The notes under the pieces were generated by a model. The model did not search any database. It had not been told where the DNA came from and worked only from the letters and a program-made list of their open reading frames with translations. Below, piece by piece: positions 15,516-22,447 of a stretch of DNA of 33,283 nucleotides. The stretch is taken from the NCBI GenBank assembly GCA_902792795.1, contig CADBBB010000010.1:1-33283 (forward strand). Reading direction: 5' to 3'. Source of the stretch: an uncultured Spirochaetaceae bacterium (GTDB lineage Bacteria > Spirochaetota > Spirochaetia > Treponematales > Treponemataceae). Made by a program: the position numbers and the translations under genes. Position 1 is the stretch's first letter. Each line of letters opens with the position of its first letter.

Positions 15516-16363
15516 GCGAGCAAACCCAGAACGTCCTGCGCCTTTCGGACATTACGATGCAGTTTGGCGGCGTTGTCGCCGTAAACTCCCTTTCGCTTGA
15601 AATAAACAAAAACGAAATCGTTTCCCTTATCGGCCCCAACGGCGCCGGAAAGACAACCGCCTTTAACGTCGTGACCGGTGTTTACGCTCCCACAAACGGC
15701 GCGGTCTACTTTAACGGCGAAGAAATCGTGGAAAACTATCCGCGAGGCAAAATGAAAAAGCTTTACGCGGGAACGGAGCGGGGCAAGTACTCAAAAGTCA
15801 TTGAGCCCACTCCCGACAAAATAACAAAGCTGGGAATCGCGCGCACATTCCAAAACATCCGCTTGTGGAAAAGCCAAAGCGTCTTTGACAACATTTTAAT
15901 CGCAAAGCACTGCCGCCGCTCCTCAAACTTTTTGACGGCCACCTTCCGCCTTAACCTCGCCGAAGAAAGGCGCCAGCGCGAGGAAGTTTCGGAGCTCCTC
16001 AACATATTCGGCCTTTACGACGTGCGCAACGAATTGTGTACGTCATTGCCATACGGCCAGCAGCGGCGGCTTGAGATAGCGCGCGCGCTTGCCACAAAGC
16101 CCCAATTGCTTTTGCTTGACGAGCCGGCCGCCGGAATGAACCCGCAGGAAACCTTGGAGCTAACCGACTTTATCCAGCAAATCCGCGATGACTTTAGGCT
16201 CACGGTCTTTATGATCGAGCACCACATGGACTTGGTGATGAACATCTCAGACAGAATCTATGTTTTGAATTTTGGCGCGCTCATTTCCAAGGGAACGCCC
16301 GCGCAAGTGCAAAGCGACCCTGCCGTAATTTCCGCCTACTTGGGAGAAGACAAAAATGCTTGA
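15512..16363 (+). CDS. livG: branched-chain amino acid ABC transporter ATPase LivG
   Basis: 283 residues. ABC ATPase with Walker A GPNGAGKTT (about residues 41-49), signature written LPYGQQRRLEIARALA instead of LSGGQ as is usual in LivG, Walker B LLLLDEPAAGMNP, and switch region MIEHHMD. It energises LivHM together with LivF. It carries an insertion around residues 75-110 (ENYPRGKMKKLYAGTERGK and following), slightly longer than many LivG proteins. The ATG overlaps the livM stop and follows AAAGGAGG. Confidence 0.92.
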   Translation: MSEQTQNVLRLSDITMQFGGVVAVNSLSLEINKNEIVSLIGPNGAGKTTAFNVVTGVYAPTNGAVYFNGEEIVENYPRGKMKKLYAGTERGKYSKVIEPTPDKITKLGIARTFQNIRLWKSQSVFDNILIAKHCRRSSNFLTATFRLNLAEERRQREEVSELLNIFGLYDVRNELCTSLPYGQQRRLEIARALATKPQLLLLDEPAAGMNPQETLELTDFIQQIRDDFRLTVFMIEHHMDLVMNISDRIYVLNFGALISKGTPAQVQSDPAVISAYLGEDKNA

Positions 16364-17069
16364 GATAAAAGATTTGTCCGTTTCTTACGGCGGAATCAAG
16401 GCCCTGCGCGGAATCAGCATGCAAGTGGCCGACAAAAAAATCGTCTCCCTCATCGGAGCCAACGGCGCGGGAAAGTCCACGCTTTTGCGAACGATCAGCG
16501 GCCTTGTCCGCGCGCAGTCAGGCAGCATAAAGTTTGACGGCCAAGAAATCTTGGGCCTTTCCATCGACAAGATTTGCAAAAAGGGAATCGCGCTCGTTCC
16601 GGAAGGCCGCCGCGTCTTCACAGACCTTACGGTGGCCGAAAACCTAAGGATTGGCGCGTATCTTAGAAACGACAAGACGGAAATAGCCAAAGACCTTGAA
16701 TGGGTTTACGAGCTTTTTCCGCGCCTCAAGGAGCGCAGCTGGCAGTTTGCCGGAACCCTTAGCGGCGGCGAGCAGCAAATGCTTGCCGTAGGCCGCGCGC
16801 TTATGAGCCGCCCGCGCCTTATAATGATGGACGAGCCTTCGCTGGGACTCGCCCCCTTGATCGTGCAGCAAATATTTTCAATCATCGACGAGATAAACAA
16901 AAAGGGCGTGACGATTTTGCTCATCGAGCAAAACGCCAACATGGCGCTAAAGGCCGCCGACACCGCTTACGTTTTGGAGACCGGCGAAATCGCCCTTAGC
17001 GGAAGCGGCGAGTCCCTTTTGACCAACGAGCGCGTCCGCGAAGCCTACCTAGGCAAAAGCCGCTCGTAA
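16356..17069 (+). CDS. livF: branched-chain amino acid ABC transporter ATPase LivF
   Basis: 237 residues, the standard LivF length. Walker A GANGAGKST, the LivF-typical LVPEGRRVFTDLTVAENL, signature LSGGEQQMLAVGRALM and Walker B LIMMDEPSLGLAP are all intact. It starts eight bases before the livG stop, so the pair is translationally coupled. It is the last gene of the operon; 24 nt separate it from the convergent GH5 gene and I see no clear terminator hairpin there. Confidence 0.93.
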   Translation: MLEIKDLSVSYGGIKALRGISMQVADKKIVSLIGANGAGKSTLLRTISGLVRAQSGSIKFDGQEILGLSIDKICKKGIALVPEGRRVFTDLTVAENLRIGAYLRNDKTEIAKDLEWVYELFPRLKERSWQFAGTLSGGEQQMLAVGRALMSRPRLIMMDEPSLGLAPLIVQQIFSIIDEINKKGVTILLIEQNANMALKAADTAYVLETGEIALSGSGESLLTNERVREAYLGKSRS

Positions 17070-17093
17070 TCCGCTGGACGCTGCCGTTTTTCA

Positions 17094-18761
17094 TTAAGGC
17101 GCGACAATTCTAATCGCGCGGATGCTGTAGCCTTCCCTTGAGGCGGACTCGCCGTTTTCAAAGACAAGCGCGTCGACCAAGGCCCACGAAAATTTTCCCT
17201 CGCCGTTTTTCCAGCCGGAGGCGTTTGACCAGCCGCCCGCGTCCATAAATCTTTTTAACGGAATCGACGCCGCGCGCCACTGGCCGTCAGCCTTTGAGCC
17301 GCCCGCCTTAATTTTTGCCGCCGCGCGCCAAGGAAAAATCTTCGATTCCGAATCCCTAAAGTAAACGGTCGGCGCGAGCGTTTTGTCGTTGGTCTTTATT
17401 TCAAACTCCAGCCGCGCGCCGCTTTCCGCCAGCTCCGTAAAGTCGCAAGGCTCTCCAAAACTAAAGGCGATGTTTCCGTAGGGCGCGATTTCTTTTAGGC
17501 GGACGCACGCTTGGCCTTGGCCGTCTTCCGCAAAAGCCGTGGAGCCTTGCGCGCCGTAGCCTTGGGCCCTCAAAACGCCAGCGCTTCCGTTTTGGTAAAT
17601 TGTCCAATCGCCGCTTTTTTGAGCGTTCTCAAGCCAAGACTCGCCTTGGTCCCCGCTTGGAATTTTGTAGCCCATCGCCTCCAAAAGCGGCGCGTTGAGG
17701 TCTTGCGGAAAGCGCGCCTGGCCGGGCGACTTGAACAAGCCGAATTCCTGAATGTAGTCCCAGCTTGCGCGGATTATTCCGCGCTCGTCCATCCAGCCGC
17801 ACTTTAGCCGGTACCAGTTGGCGCGCTCGCTTGGGTCGGCGTAAGTCATAAGGACGCCAAACTCGTCGCACATTAGCGCCGCCTTCCTCTTGTTGGCAAA
17901 TTCCACCGCCTTGTCAAGAGGCGCCTTTAGCGCGCCAAGGTCGGCGGCCTTGGAATAGCCGTTCCATTCCCAGCGCTCCGAGTCGTCCGCGCCCTTTGGA
18001 AGCGGCGGCATTTTTTTCTTGTCGTAGGGAAATGGAATGTTCTTTAGGCGCTTTAGGTTTGTCCAGCCCGCGCCCTGATGGGTGAACAAAAAGGGCGTGT
18101 AGTCGTGGAAGTTGTAAATTAAATTTTGGTCGCCGTAGTCGGGAAGCTTGAGCATCGAGTCAAGCGAATTCCAGTCGCCGCCGCCCACGACCACAAGACG
18201 GCCGGGGTCAACCGCGCGAATGGCCTTCAAGGCTTTTCCTTGGATTTTGGCCCACTTGGCGCAGTCGGCCTGCAAATTTCCGCTTTTAAAGTGCGGCTCG
18301 TTCATCACCTCGTAAATTAAAAAATCGCCCTTGTCCTTGTAGCGCTCGGCCACTTGCGGCCATACCTTTAAAAGGACTTGCTCTATTTTGGGGTTGGTCT
18401 TGGACTTTCCGTCGCAGTCGTTGTGGAAGTCTATTATAAGGAACATTCCCAATTCCTCGCACCAAGAGGCCGCCTTGTCGATCATTTCAAAGCATTCGCC
18501 CTCGATTTTGTAGTCGGGCGCGCCTTGGTTCCAAATTTCAAACCAAACCGGAAGGCGGACAACTTCCACGCCAAGGCTCTTTATGTTTTCAAAGTCCTTT
18601 TTGTTGTAGAGAAGGGTGTTGAGCCTGGAGCCTTCAAGCCAAACCGGCATGTTTATTCCCTTGGAAAAGGGCAGGGCCTTTTGGACTTTGGGAACGCTCT
18701 CCGCCAAGGCGCTTGCGCATAAAACGGCGGAAACTAGCAATGTGGAAAGGAATTTTTTCAT
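17094..18761 (-). CDS. secreted GH5 family glycoside hydrolase (endoglucanase-like) with C-terminal binding-type domain
   Basis: 555 residues. The signal peptide (MKKFLSTLLVSAVLCASALAE) shows export. Residues about 30-350 form a GH5 TIM barrel: KGINMPVWLEG, LGVEVVRLPVWFE, FLIIDFHND, the acid/base Glu155 in YEVMNEPH, and the nucleophile Glu300 in MCDEFGV. These enzymes cut beta-1,4 glucans, mannans or related plant polysaccharides; the exact substrate is not readable here. Residues about 385-555 look like a beta-sandwich (SWLENAQKSGDWTIYQNG, LEFEIKTNDKT, PTVYFRDSESK, and ALVDALVFENG) resembling carbohydrate-binding modules. The ATG is preceded by GAGG. It stands alone, convergent with the liv operon and divergent from flaA. 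This gene points to a fibre-degrading gut or rumen lifestyle. Confidence 0.85.
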   Translation of the reverse strand: MKKFLSTLLVSAVLCASALAESVPKVQKALPFSKGINMPVWLEGSRLNTLLYNKKDFENIKSLGVEVVRLPVWFEIWNQGAPDYKIEGECFEMIDKAASWCEELGMFLIIDFHNDCDGKSKTNPKIEQVLLKVWPQVAERYKDKGDFLIYEVMNEPHFKSGNLQADCAKWAKIQGKALKAIRAVDPGRLVVVGGGDWNSLDSMLKLPDYGDQNLIYNFHDYTPFLFTHQGAGWTNLKRLKNIPFPYDKKKMPPLPKGADDSERWEWNGYSKAADLGALKAPLDKAVEFANKRKAALMCDEFGVLMTYADPSERANWYRLKCGWMDERGIIRASWDYIQEFGLFKSPGQARFPQDLNAPLLEAMGYKIPSGDQGESWLENAQKSGDWTIYQNGSAGVLRAQGYGAQGSTAFAEDGQGQACVRLKEIAPYGNIAFSFGEPCDFTELAESGARLEFEIKTNDKTLAPTVYFRDSESKIFPWRAAAKIKAGGSKADGQWRAASIPLKRFMDAGGWSNASGWKNGEGKFSWALVDALVFENGESASREGYSIRAIRIVAP

Positions 18762-18842
18762 AAAAACCTCAAAACGCGCGAAATTTACCCCAGTTTACCA
18801 TCATTTGGCCCTTTTTTAAAGAAAAAAAGATTTAAATTTCGT

Positions 18843-18872
18843 TTGACAAAAGCGCGCAGTTTGCGTTATAAT
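18843..18872 (+). promoter_or_regulatory. flaA operon promoter
   Basis: TTGACA (18843-18848), 18-nt spacer, TATAAT (18867-18872): both hexamers match the housekeeping consensus perfectly, as expected for an abundant sheath protein. No flagellar sigma-28 pattern is needed to explain it. Leader about 45 nt. Confidence 0.75.
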
Positions 18873-18926
18873 ATGATAATTATTATTGTGAATAAAAATT
18901 CCGATAAGAAAAACAAGGAGTTACGA

Positions 18927-19694
18927 ATGAAAAGAGGCTTATTTGTCCTTGCAAGTCTGTCCCTCCTTTTGGCCTTCGGTTCAACGGCGTTCGCCCAGCC
19001 GAACACTAAAAGCGTAGTGACAATAACTATCGATAATTACGACAAGATTGGCAGCCAAGAATTGCCGATGTGGGAACACGGAAAGTGGGTCAAGACCAGT
19101 TGGGATTGGGCCGTGCAGGCCAGCCGCTTTGTTACGGAAGGCTATCCCATCAAAAGCACTTTTGAGGCCATTCCCAACTCTCTCCGCGTCCTTCGCACGG
19201 AAGAGGACAAGCCCACCGTCTTGGGAATCAAGACCAAGTTCAACCGCAAGGGAGACAACTGGTTTGAGCTTTATCCCACAAAAGACGACAAGCCCTTTGA
19301 GATTCCGCTTGAAGGAACCGTGACCCACTTTGACTTCTGGGTTTGGGGCGCGCACTACTTGTATTTCTTGGACATGCTCGTCCGCGACGCGGATGGAACC
19401 GTCCATATCCTTCCGGCCGGAAACTTGGCTTTTGACGGCTGGCGCAACATCATCGTAAAGGTGCCCGGCTACATCCGCCAGCATTCGCGCTTGAGAAGCG
19501 GCCCCGCCAAGATGACGTTCGTGGGCTTCCGCATCACCACCGATCCCGCCGAATACGTCGACGACTTTATGGTTTACTTTGACGACCTCAAGTACACCAC
19601 ATACACGCTTTCAAACATTTTCGACGGCTACGAGCTTCAGGACGCGGACTTTGGCGACGCTTCCAACGGCTCTTCTTCAGGAGATGAAAGATGA
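18927..19694 (+). CDS. flaA: flagellar filament outer layer (sheath) protein FlaA, paralogue 1
   Basis: 255 residues from the ATG at 18927 (AAGGAG six bases upstream; the longer frame above it lies over the promoter). Signal peptide MKRGLFVLASLSLLLAF then GSTAFAQ. The mature protein has the spirochaete FlaA pattern: KSTFEAIPNSLRVL, KFNRKGDNWFELYP, VTHFDFWVWGAHYLYFLDML, LAFDGWRNIIVKVPGYIRQ and DDFMVYFDDLKYTTYTL near the end. FlaA coats the FlaB core of periplasmic flagella and is exported by Sec. The short length (T. pallidum FlaA1 is about 350) and the pairing with a second copy resemble the secondary flaA pair of T. pallidum (TP0663/TP0664, from memory). It overlaps the next gene by ATGA. 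Confidence 0.88.
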   Translation: MKRGLFVLASLSLLLAFGSTAFAQPNTKSVVTITIDNYDKIGSQELPMWEHGKWVKTSWDWAVQASRFVTEGYPIKSTFEAIPNSLRVLRTEEDKPTVLGIKTKFNRKGDNWFELYPTKDDKPFEIPLEGTVTHFDFWVWGAHYLYFLDMLVRDADGTVHILPAGNLAFDGWRNIIVKVPGYIRQHSRLRSGPAKMTFVGFRITTDPAEYVDDFMVYFDDLKYTTYTLSNIFDGYELQDADFGDASNGSSSGDER

Positions 19695-20422
19695 AAAAGA
19701 TAATTGCGATCACTTTGGCCTTTGCCTTTACGGCCGCCTTTGCCTTTGCCCAGGCCGACAGCCAGGGAAATTCGAGCTTGGCCGACCCCAACCCCAACAA
19801 TGTTGGAGCCGACTCGGCCGCCAGCGCCTTGCGCGAAGTCTCTTTGGAAAAGTTTGAGCGCGACGGCGCTTGGAACATTCACATTTCTCCGGACGCCGGC
19901 CTTGCCAACATCCGCTTGTTTGAGGGCGCTCCCGCCGCCAAGCAGCCGCTTGAGGGCGAAGAGGAACAGGTTGACACCCACGCTTTGGGCTGCAAAATCC
20001 AGTTCTACCGCCGCGGAATCAACTCGATTTACATCACGGCCGTCCGCCCGATTCCGATTGAGGGAATCACAAAGACTGTGAGCGTTTGGATCGCCGGACG
20101 CAACCAGAACCACGACATTTATCTCTTGGTCCAGGACTACTTTGGACATGACTTTGAGCTCTACCTCGGCAACTTGGGCTTCAGCGGCTGGAAGCGCCTT
20201 TCAACCGCCGTTCCGCCCAGCGAGGACGGAGAGCACGGAATCGTCCAGTCTTCCGCCTACCACGGAGACCGCCCCGGCCTTAGAATCCGCGGTTTTAGAA
20301 TCGACTGCAACCCGGTTCTTGCCCGCGGAACATACTTTGTCTACTTTGACGACCTTCGCGCCGTTACCGACCTTTACGACATGGAAAACCGCGACGAAGA
20401 CGACATGGTTGACAACTGGTAA
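19691..20422 (+). CDS. flaA: flagellar filament outer layer (sheath) protein FlaA, paralogue 2
   Basis: 243 residues with signal peptide MKKIIAITLAFAFTAAFAFA. It shares the FlaA fold with its neighbour: KIQFYRRGINSIYITAVRP, KTVSVWIAGRNQNHDIYLLV, DYFGHDFELYLGNLGFSGW, LRIRGFRIDC and GTYFVYFDDLRAVTDLYDM align with the matching segments of paralogue 1, so they look like an old tandem duplication, well diverged. The C-terminus is acidic (NRDEDDMVDNW). It starts inside the stop of the first gene (ATGA) with AGGAG ahead of it, so the two should be made together and may form mixed sheath. It is followed by a family C element and a strong terminator. Confidence 0.87.
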   Translation: MKKIIAITLAFAFTAAFAFAQADSQGNSSLADPNPNNVGADSAASALREVSLEKFERDGAWNIHISPDAGLANIRLFEGAPAAKQPLEGEEEQVDTHALGCKIQFYRRGINSIYITAVRPIPIEGITKTVSVWIAGRNQNHDIYLLVQDYFGHDFELYLGNLGFSGWKRLSTAVPPSEDGEHGIVQSSAYHGDRPGLRIRGFRIDCNPVLARGTYFVYFDDLRAVTDLYDMENRDEDDMVDNW

Positions 20423-20492
20423 TTGCGATGCGAAAATGTCATTCGCATCGCAAAACGGCTGAGTCAAGGCTTTAAGCGCAGCGTGCCTTGAC
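20423..20492. repeat. family C two-hairpin element, copy 2
   Basis: Hairpin 1: TTGCGATGCGAA (20423-20434) pairs perfectly with TTCGCATCGCAA (20442-20453), loop seven. Hairpin 2: GTCAAGGC (20463-20470) pairs with GCCTTGAC (20485-20492), 14-nt loop tttaagcgcagcgt. Hairpin 2 and its loop closely match the copy at 3762-3791, while hairpin 1 keeps its form with a changed sequence. A weak third hairpin (AGACG with CGTCT, 20494-20511) follows. Confidence 0.65.
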
Positions 20493-20532
20493 CAGACGTA
20501 TTAGCGCGTCTTAAACAGACATGAAAATAATG

Positions 20533-20563
20533 AAACCGGCCTTTTATGGGCCGGTTTTTTTTT
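20533..20563 (+). terminator. intrinsic terminator of the flaA operon
   Basis: AAACCGGCC (20533-20541) pairs perfectly with GGCCGGTTT (20549-20557), seven-base loop, then a continuous T-run to 20563. Confidence 0.9.
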
Positions 20564-20565
20564 GC

Positions 20566-20593
20566 TTGCTTTTTTGCCGTCGCGCGCTATAAT
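20566..20593 (+). promoter_or_regulatory. sodA promoter
   Basis: TTGCTT (20566-20571), 16-nt spacer, TATAAT (20588-20593, perfect). Start near 20600. The leader to the ATG at 20774 would be about 170 nt and is filled by the family A element. The gap 20423-20773 is therefore accounted for: C element, terminator, this promoter, A element. Confidence 0.6.
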
Positions 20594-20608
20594 TATTTTA
20601 TTAATGTT

Positions 20609-20763
20609 AAAAAAACGCGCGAGGGAGCGGGGCGGCTGGCGAAAACTCTCTGTTCGCGCCTGCCGCGATAGCGGCAGCGTTGGATAGTTACAAGCGCGAA
20701 CAGCGAGTAGCGACGCTAGCTAGCGTTTTCGACGGCCGCAGCCGCGACCGGGAGCGTTTTTTT
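20609..20763 (+). repeat. family A nested-hairpin element, copy 2, in the sodA leader
   Basis: Nested helices: AAAAAAACGC (20609) with GCGTTTTTTT (20754); GCGGCTG (20632) with CAGCCGC (20739); CGAAAAC (20640) with GTTTTCG (20725); CTGTTCGCGC (20650) with GCGCGAACAG (20694); CTGCCGC (20660) with GCGGCAG (20671), loop GATA. Compared with 12091-12254 the outer helices have different sequences but the same order and pairing. The closing T-run abuts AGGAGG (20764-20769), the sodA ribosome site. Confidence 0.75.
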
Positions 20764-20773
20764 AGGAGGACTA

Positions 20774-21394
20774 ATGTTTGAACAGTACAAATTGCCGTTC
20801 GCGTATGACGCGCTCGAACCGGTTTTTGACGCGCTCACGATGGAGACGCACCATTCAAAGCACCACGCCGCTTACACCAAGGCCTTTAACGAGGCCGCGC
20901 AAAAGGCCGGCTTGGAAGGAAAGTCCGCCGAAGAGATTTTGGCCGGCCTTGATTTCGTAACGGACGAGGGCCTGCGAAAGGCCTTGCGCAACAACGGCGG
21001 CGGCTATTGGAACCACAACTTGTATTTTAGCGTGATGGGGCCCAACGGCGGCGGAGAGCCTACAGGCGCTTTGGCCCAAAAGATAAACGAAGCCTTTGGC
21101 TCCTTTGCGGCCTTTAAAGAAAAAATCAGCGCGCTGGCCGTGACGCAGTTCGGCTCGGGCTGGGCATGGCTTAGCGTAAAAAAGGACGGAAGCCTTGTTT
21201 TGAGCCAAAGCGCCAACCAAGACAATCCGATTAGCCTTGGAAGCGGCGACACGCCGATCTTTTGCATAGACGTTTGGGAGCACGCCTACTACCTTAAGTT
21301 CAAGAACCTGCGCGCCGCCTATGTGGAGGAATTCTTTAAGGTCGTCGACTGGAATAAGGTCGCCGCGCTTTATGAGAAGGCGTTGAAAAAATAA
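20774..21394 (+). CDS. sodA: superoxide dismutase, Mn-type
   Basis: 206 residues, Fe/Mn superoxide dismutase; converts superoxide to oxygen and hydrogen peroxide in the cytoplasm (no signal peptide). Metal ligands are all present: His26 in THHSKHH, His81 in GGGYWNH, Asp166 and His170 in DVWEHAYY; the gateway Tyr34 is kept. Gly77, four residues before His81, together with the Gln in SANQDNP, is the manganese-type arrangement (iron enzymes have Gln and Ala there), so Mn or cambialistic use is inferred. It follows AGGAGG directly after the family A element and is transcribed alone. T. pallidum lacks a superoxide dismutase and relies on superoxide reductase, so presence here is noteworthy. Confidence 0.92.
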   Translation: MFEQYKLPFAYDALEPVFDALTMETHHSKHHAAYTKAFNEAAQKAGLEGKSAEEILAGLDFVTDEGLRKALRNNGGGYWNHNLYFSVMGPNGGGEPTGALAQKINEAFGSFAAFKEKISALAVTQFGSGWAWLSVKKDGSLVLSQSANQDNPISLGSGDTPIFCIDVWEHAYYLKFKNLRAAYVEEFFKVVDWNKVAALYEKALKK

Positions 21395-21397
21395 TAA

Positions 21398-21551
21398 ACG
21401 GCGGACTTGAATGGCGGGTCCCAGCGACGAAAAAAAAATCTTGGCGCCTCCCGTCTTTCGCTCCCGGCTTGTTGCCTGCGGCCAAGCCGTCCGCTGACGG
21501 GGCCCTCCAAGTTTTTTTTTCTGCGTCCCGCCCCGCTTGTCCGCCTTTTTT
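21398..21551. repeat. family B nested-hairpin element, copy 1
   Basis: Nested arms: GGCGGAC (21400) with GTCCGCC (21539); GGCGGG (21413) with CCCGCC (21527); an A-run plus CTTGG (21430-21444) with CCAAG plus a T-run (21507-21520); CCCGTC (21450) with GACGGG (21496); CGGCTTG (21465) with CAAGCCG (21483). It begins three bases after the sodA stop and ends in six T, between two convergent genes, so it may serve as terminator. The second copy is at 33116-33283. Confidence 0.75.
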
Positions 21552-21570
21552 CAACAACTGAAACAGCAAC

Positions 21571-22302
21571 CTACTTCACTAAATAGAAAAAGCCGCGGCC
21601 CTCATGGGGGACGCGGACTATTAGGCCCGCTTCGCGCAAGAGCCATAACAAGAGGTTCGCGTGAGGCGCGGCCTCTTTTTTTTGCTCGGCGACAAAGGCT
21701 TGGCGGACTGTGGCGGCGCAAAAGGGCGCCGCTTGGGCGGCCGGTTTTAGGACGGCGGCTGGCAGGAGCCCAAGCCAGTCTTTTTTTCCGTTAAGCTTGT
21801 AGGTGGCTCCGATTGTCAAAAGCGCCTTGTCCGTCTTTTGCCAGGTTTTTTTATAGCGCCGCCGGCCGTTTTTGGCTTGCTCTGCCTCTGTTGTCTGGAC
21901 GCGAGTTTCCGCCATTGTTATTTCCGGGAGCAAAAGCGAAAATTTCTTTTGCAATAAAATTTCCGTTAGGGCGGTGAACTCGCGCAGTTCCGACCAAAGG
22001 CTTTCTTTTTTGGGGCTTTTTCGGCGCGAGACAAGGGCGCCGTCTTGTGAATAAGTTTCTATTATCTTTTCTTTTATTATCGGGTGGACGACCGTGACGC
22101 GGCGGCCAAGTTTTAGGAGGCCCGCGATTTTTTCTTTTAGCGCGCCGACGTTCTTTGTCTGGATTTCAACGATCGAGCCGTCTGGACAGACCAAATCGCA
22201 ATACCAGCGTTCCACCTTGACTTCCTCTTGGGCGGAAAATTGGACCGCGTAGAATGTTTTTAGCGCCTTGTGCAGCCGGCTTTCGTTGAGCGTGTTTATC
22301 AT
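21571..22302 (-). CDS. unknown protein with nuclease-like N-terminus and C-terminal winged-helix-like segment
   Basis: 243 residues, cytoplasmic, no named family recognised with certainty. The N-terminal ~75 residues read LHKALKTFYAVQFSAQEEVKV, then WYCDLVCPDGSIVEIQTKN, GALKEKIAGLLKLGRRVTVV and HPI. The spacing E...D...(13 or so residues)...ExQ/K with a strand-helix-strand pattern resembles PD-(D/E)XK nuclease cores, with Gln in place of the usual Lys. The middle has SRRKSPKKESLW, a conserved-looking basic patch, and the C-terminus (HANLLLWLLREAGLIVRVPHEGRGFFYLVK) looks like a winged-helix or wing strand. I recall similar proteins in clostridia and treponemes, as hypothetical families. Role in DNA handling is inference. 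The ATG lies five bases after its -10 and has no ribosome site. Confidence 0.65.
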   Translation of the reverse strand: MINTLNESRLHKALKTFYAVQFSAQEEVKVERWYCDLVCPDGSIVEIQTKNVGALKEKIAGLLKLGRRVTVVHPIIKEKIIETYSQDGALVSRRKSPKKESLWSELREFTALTEILLQKKFSLLLPEITMAETRVQTTEAEQAKNGRRRYKKTWQKTDKALLTIGATYKLNGKKDWLGLLPAAVLKPAAQAAPFCAATVRQAFVAEQKKEAAPHANLLLWLLREAGLIVRVPHEGRGFFYLVK

Positions 22303-22307
22303 ATAAA

Positions 22308-22336
22308 ACTATACAAATAATTAGCGTTTCTATTAA
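22308..22336 (-). promoter_or_regulatory. promoter of the 21571-22302 gene
   Basis: On the minus strand TATAGT occupies 22313-22308, with a weak -35 (TTAATA) 17 nt upstream. The start point would fall on or beside the ATG at 22302, so the mRNA is probably leaderless. Confidence 0.4.
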
Positions 22337-22375
22337 AAATAACAAAATTTTTTTTATTATCGGCGCTTTTTTTAG

Positions 22376-22403
22376 TTGACATTATCAAATTTTGGGGTAA
22401 AAT
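22376..22403 (+). promoter_or_regulatory. promoter of the mraZ division cluster
   Basis: TTGACA (22376-22381, perfect), 16-nt spacer, TAAAAT (22398-22403). The transcription start would be about 22410, at the first GTGG box of the operator that follows. Confidence 0.7.
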
Positions 22404-22412
22404 AGTCATAAA

Positions 22413-22446
22413 GTGGATTTTTGTGGTAAAAAGTGGAATTTAGTGG
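22413..22446 (+). promoter_or_regulatory. MraZ-type operator: four GTGG boxes at 10-bp spacing
   Basis: GTGG begins at 22413, 22423, 22433 and 22443, one box per helical turn on the same face. Known MraZ proteins repress their own cluster by binding short TGG-containing direct repeats with 10-bp period upstream of mraZ (E. coli TGGGN boxes; related boxes in mycoplasmas). The boxes lie between the promoter and the mraZ start, as expected for autorepression. Confidence 0.75.
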
Positions 22447-22447
22447 C

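Noticed and set aside
21336..21569. Minus-strand frame whose product resembles one at 32897-33229 (shared GRRQ-FF and VAGTR)
   Set aside because: The likeness comes from both frames crossing family B repeat copies; the region is a nested palindrome, not a gene pair.
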